Source: JAJKJG01 sp036389455 (GTDB taxonomy: Bacteria; Pseudomonadota; Alphaproteobacteria; Rhizobiales; Beijerinckiaceae). From it: DNA of 64,000 nt. The notes under the pieces were generated by a model. The model saw only the letters and a program-made list of their open reading frames with translations. It made no database searches and had not been told where the DNA came from. Each line of letters begins with the position of its first letter. Within the stretch, counting starts at the first letter, position 1. A program made the position numbers and the translations under genes. Below, in pieces: positions 62,929 to 64,000 of the stretch. The stretch spans positions 3,859 through 67,858 of the forward strand of contig DASVPW010000112.1 in NCBI GenBank assembly GCA_036389455.1, read 5' to 3'.

Positions 62929-64000
62929 CGCGCGCTCCTTCCAGGATCGAGAGAACGCCCCGGATCGGGGTTTCGATCCAGTCCGGCCGGTTGTTCGCCT
63001 CGTAGTCGATCTCGTAGAGAGCCTTCGTGAGAAGATGCAGGCGCAGGAGCCGGGCCCGCGTCGGCGCGTCCTCGACCCAGGCCGGGCTTTGCCGCGCGGC
63101 CTCCTCGTAAGCCGCCATGAAGGCCCGCTCGACGGCCTTTTGCCAAGCCGTCGTCGCGGCCGCGACCCGGGGCGCCGCCTCGCCGAAGCGCGCCCCCAGG
63201 TCGCGAGCGACGGTCTCGGCCGCATAGGCGAAGGAGCGCAGCATGCCGGCGACGTCGCGCACGGGCGACGCCTTGGCGCGGCGCTCGTCCGCCGGGCGCG
63301 ACGGCTCGCCCTCGAAGTCGACGATCATCACGTCGTTCTGGACGATCAGCACCTGGCCCAGGTGATAGTCGCCGTGGATGCGCATCTTCGACGCGCCCGC
63401 GGGCTCGACGGCGAGCGAGTCGATCAGCGCGAGGCATTCGTCGCGCCGGGGCTGGAGCGCCGCGATCGCGGCGCGGGCGCCCTCGGGCGCGCCCGCGGCG
63501 AGACGGTCCATGGCCTTGAAGGCGCGGCCGGCCCAGGCGCGGGCATCGTCCGCGACCGCCCGCACGTCGGCGCCCGTCAGCGGCTCGACCGAAAAGGCCG
63601 GGTCGGCGGTCGGGCTCGCGAAGGCCCGGTGCAGCTCGGCGGTGCGGCGCCCCAGCACCGCGGCGTAGGGGAGGTAGGCCGCGAACGCCTCCTCGACCGG
63701 CGGCGCCCCGCCCTCGGGGAGGAGCATGAGCGTGTCGAGCTCGCGCTTCAGCGAATCGAGGGTGAAAGCCCAGGCGTCGCCCTGGTTGCGGACGAACTGC
63801 TGCAGCACCGCGAGCGCCGTCGGCGTGCCGTCCTTCGCGACGTGCTCGGCAAACCCTAAGAGCGCCGGCGTGTTCTCGAAGCCCGCGTCGTTGAGGAAGC
63901 GCGCCACCTCCAGCTCCGGGTGGATGCCGCTCTGAAGGCGCCGCAGAAGCTTCAGGATCATCCGCGAACCGAAGGCGATCGAGGTGTTGCTCTGCTCGGC
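62918..64000 (-). CDS. maltokinase or TreS-maltokinase fusion, 5' truncated by window end
   Basis: 361 codons are visible and the frame is open to the right edge. The visible part is the maltokinase domain: an N-terminal EQSNTSIAFGSRMILKLLRR motif as in Pep2/Mak, the catalytic loop MRIHGDYHLGQVL, and IVDFEGEPSRP for Mg binding. Phosphorylates maltose to maltose-1-phosphate for GlgE. In many Rhizobiales this domain is the C-terminal half of a TreS fusion (about 1080 aa); whether that is so here lies outside the window. Overlaps glgB by 11 nt. Confidence 0.92.

Overview
The window is one contiguous piece of chromosome from a high-GC (roughly 70%) alphaproteobacterium, most likely a Hyphomicrobiales/Rhizobiales member near Methylobacteriaceae. 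The evidence is gene content and order: argH-lptM-lysA next to a TlpA protein, a DUF4175/TIGR02302 protein, DUF2794, YfhM-type alpha-2-macroglobulin next to pbpC, and RPE-like intergenic palindromes. The taxonomic call is inference. No rRNA, tRNA, CRISPR array, prophage or insertion sequence was seen.

Region 1 (1-13.7 kb) is a surface-polysaccharide locus of two convergent operons. The plus-strand operon (1-4019) holds a UbiA-type phosphoribosyl/prenyl transferase, a DprE1-like FAD oxidase, a DprE2-like SDR and a methyltransferase. The first three resemble the decaprenyl-phosphoryl-D-arabinose donor pathway. The minus-strand run (13682-4032) holds rfbC, rfbB, rfbD and rfbA (dTDP-L-rhamnose), then gmd and fcl (GDP-L-fucose), a second methyltransferase and a large glycosyltransferase with GT2 and GT4 modules. 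Together they suggest an O-methylated glycan containing rhamnose, fucose and perhaps D-arabinose.

Region 2 (13.7-28.5 kb) has a promoter with a long GC-rich leader, a protease-like protein that has lost its catalytic His and Asp, the alpha-2-macroglobulin/penicillin-binding protein 1C pair, an AT-rich DUF6602 nuclease-like insert, DUF4112, and a polar amino-acid ABC transporter (ATPase, two permeases, binding protein).

Region 3 (28.5-41.5 kb) has a YgjP-like metallopeptidase, an AT-rich insert with an apparently frameshifted gene, an intracellular PHA depolymerase, an RsbQ-like hydrolase translationally coupled to a PAS hybrid histidine kinase, a membrane-anchored TAXI-like protein, a PAP2 phosphatase, a DUF1611 protein, glutathione-dependent formaldehyde dehydrogenase, an orphan ABC ATPase and DUF2794.

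Region 4 (41.5-52.7 kb) has a small orphan gene behind a palindrome-rich promoter, a Bax inhibitor-1 protein, a MazF-type toxin-antitoxin pair, secA, a Liv-type binding protein, a parvulin, a two-gene AAA ATPase + DUF4276 (TOPRIM-like) cassette directly behind leuC, and leuC with a long leader. The start of that leader repeats a 54-nt element found at 14.3 kb.

Region 5 (52.7-64 kb) has tlpA, argH, lptM, lysA, a Rap1a-like protein, TIGR02302, a HIG1-like protein, glgB and the 3' end of a maltokinase or TreS-maltokinase gene (glycogen/trehalose metabolism).

The items most worth follow-up are the AAA/DUF4276 cassette, the RsbQ-like/PAS-kinase pair and the duplicated promoter-leader element.
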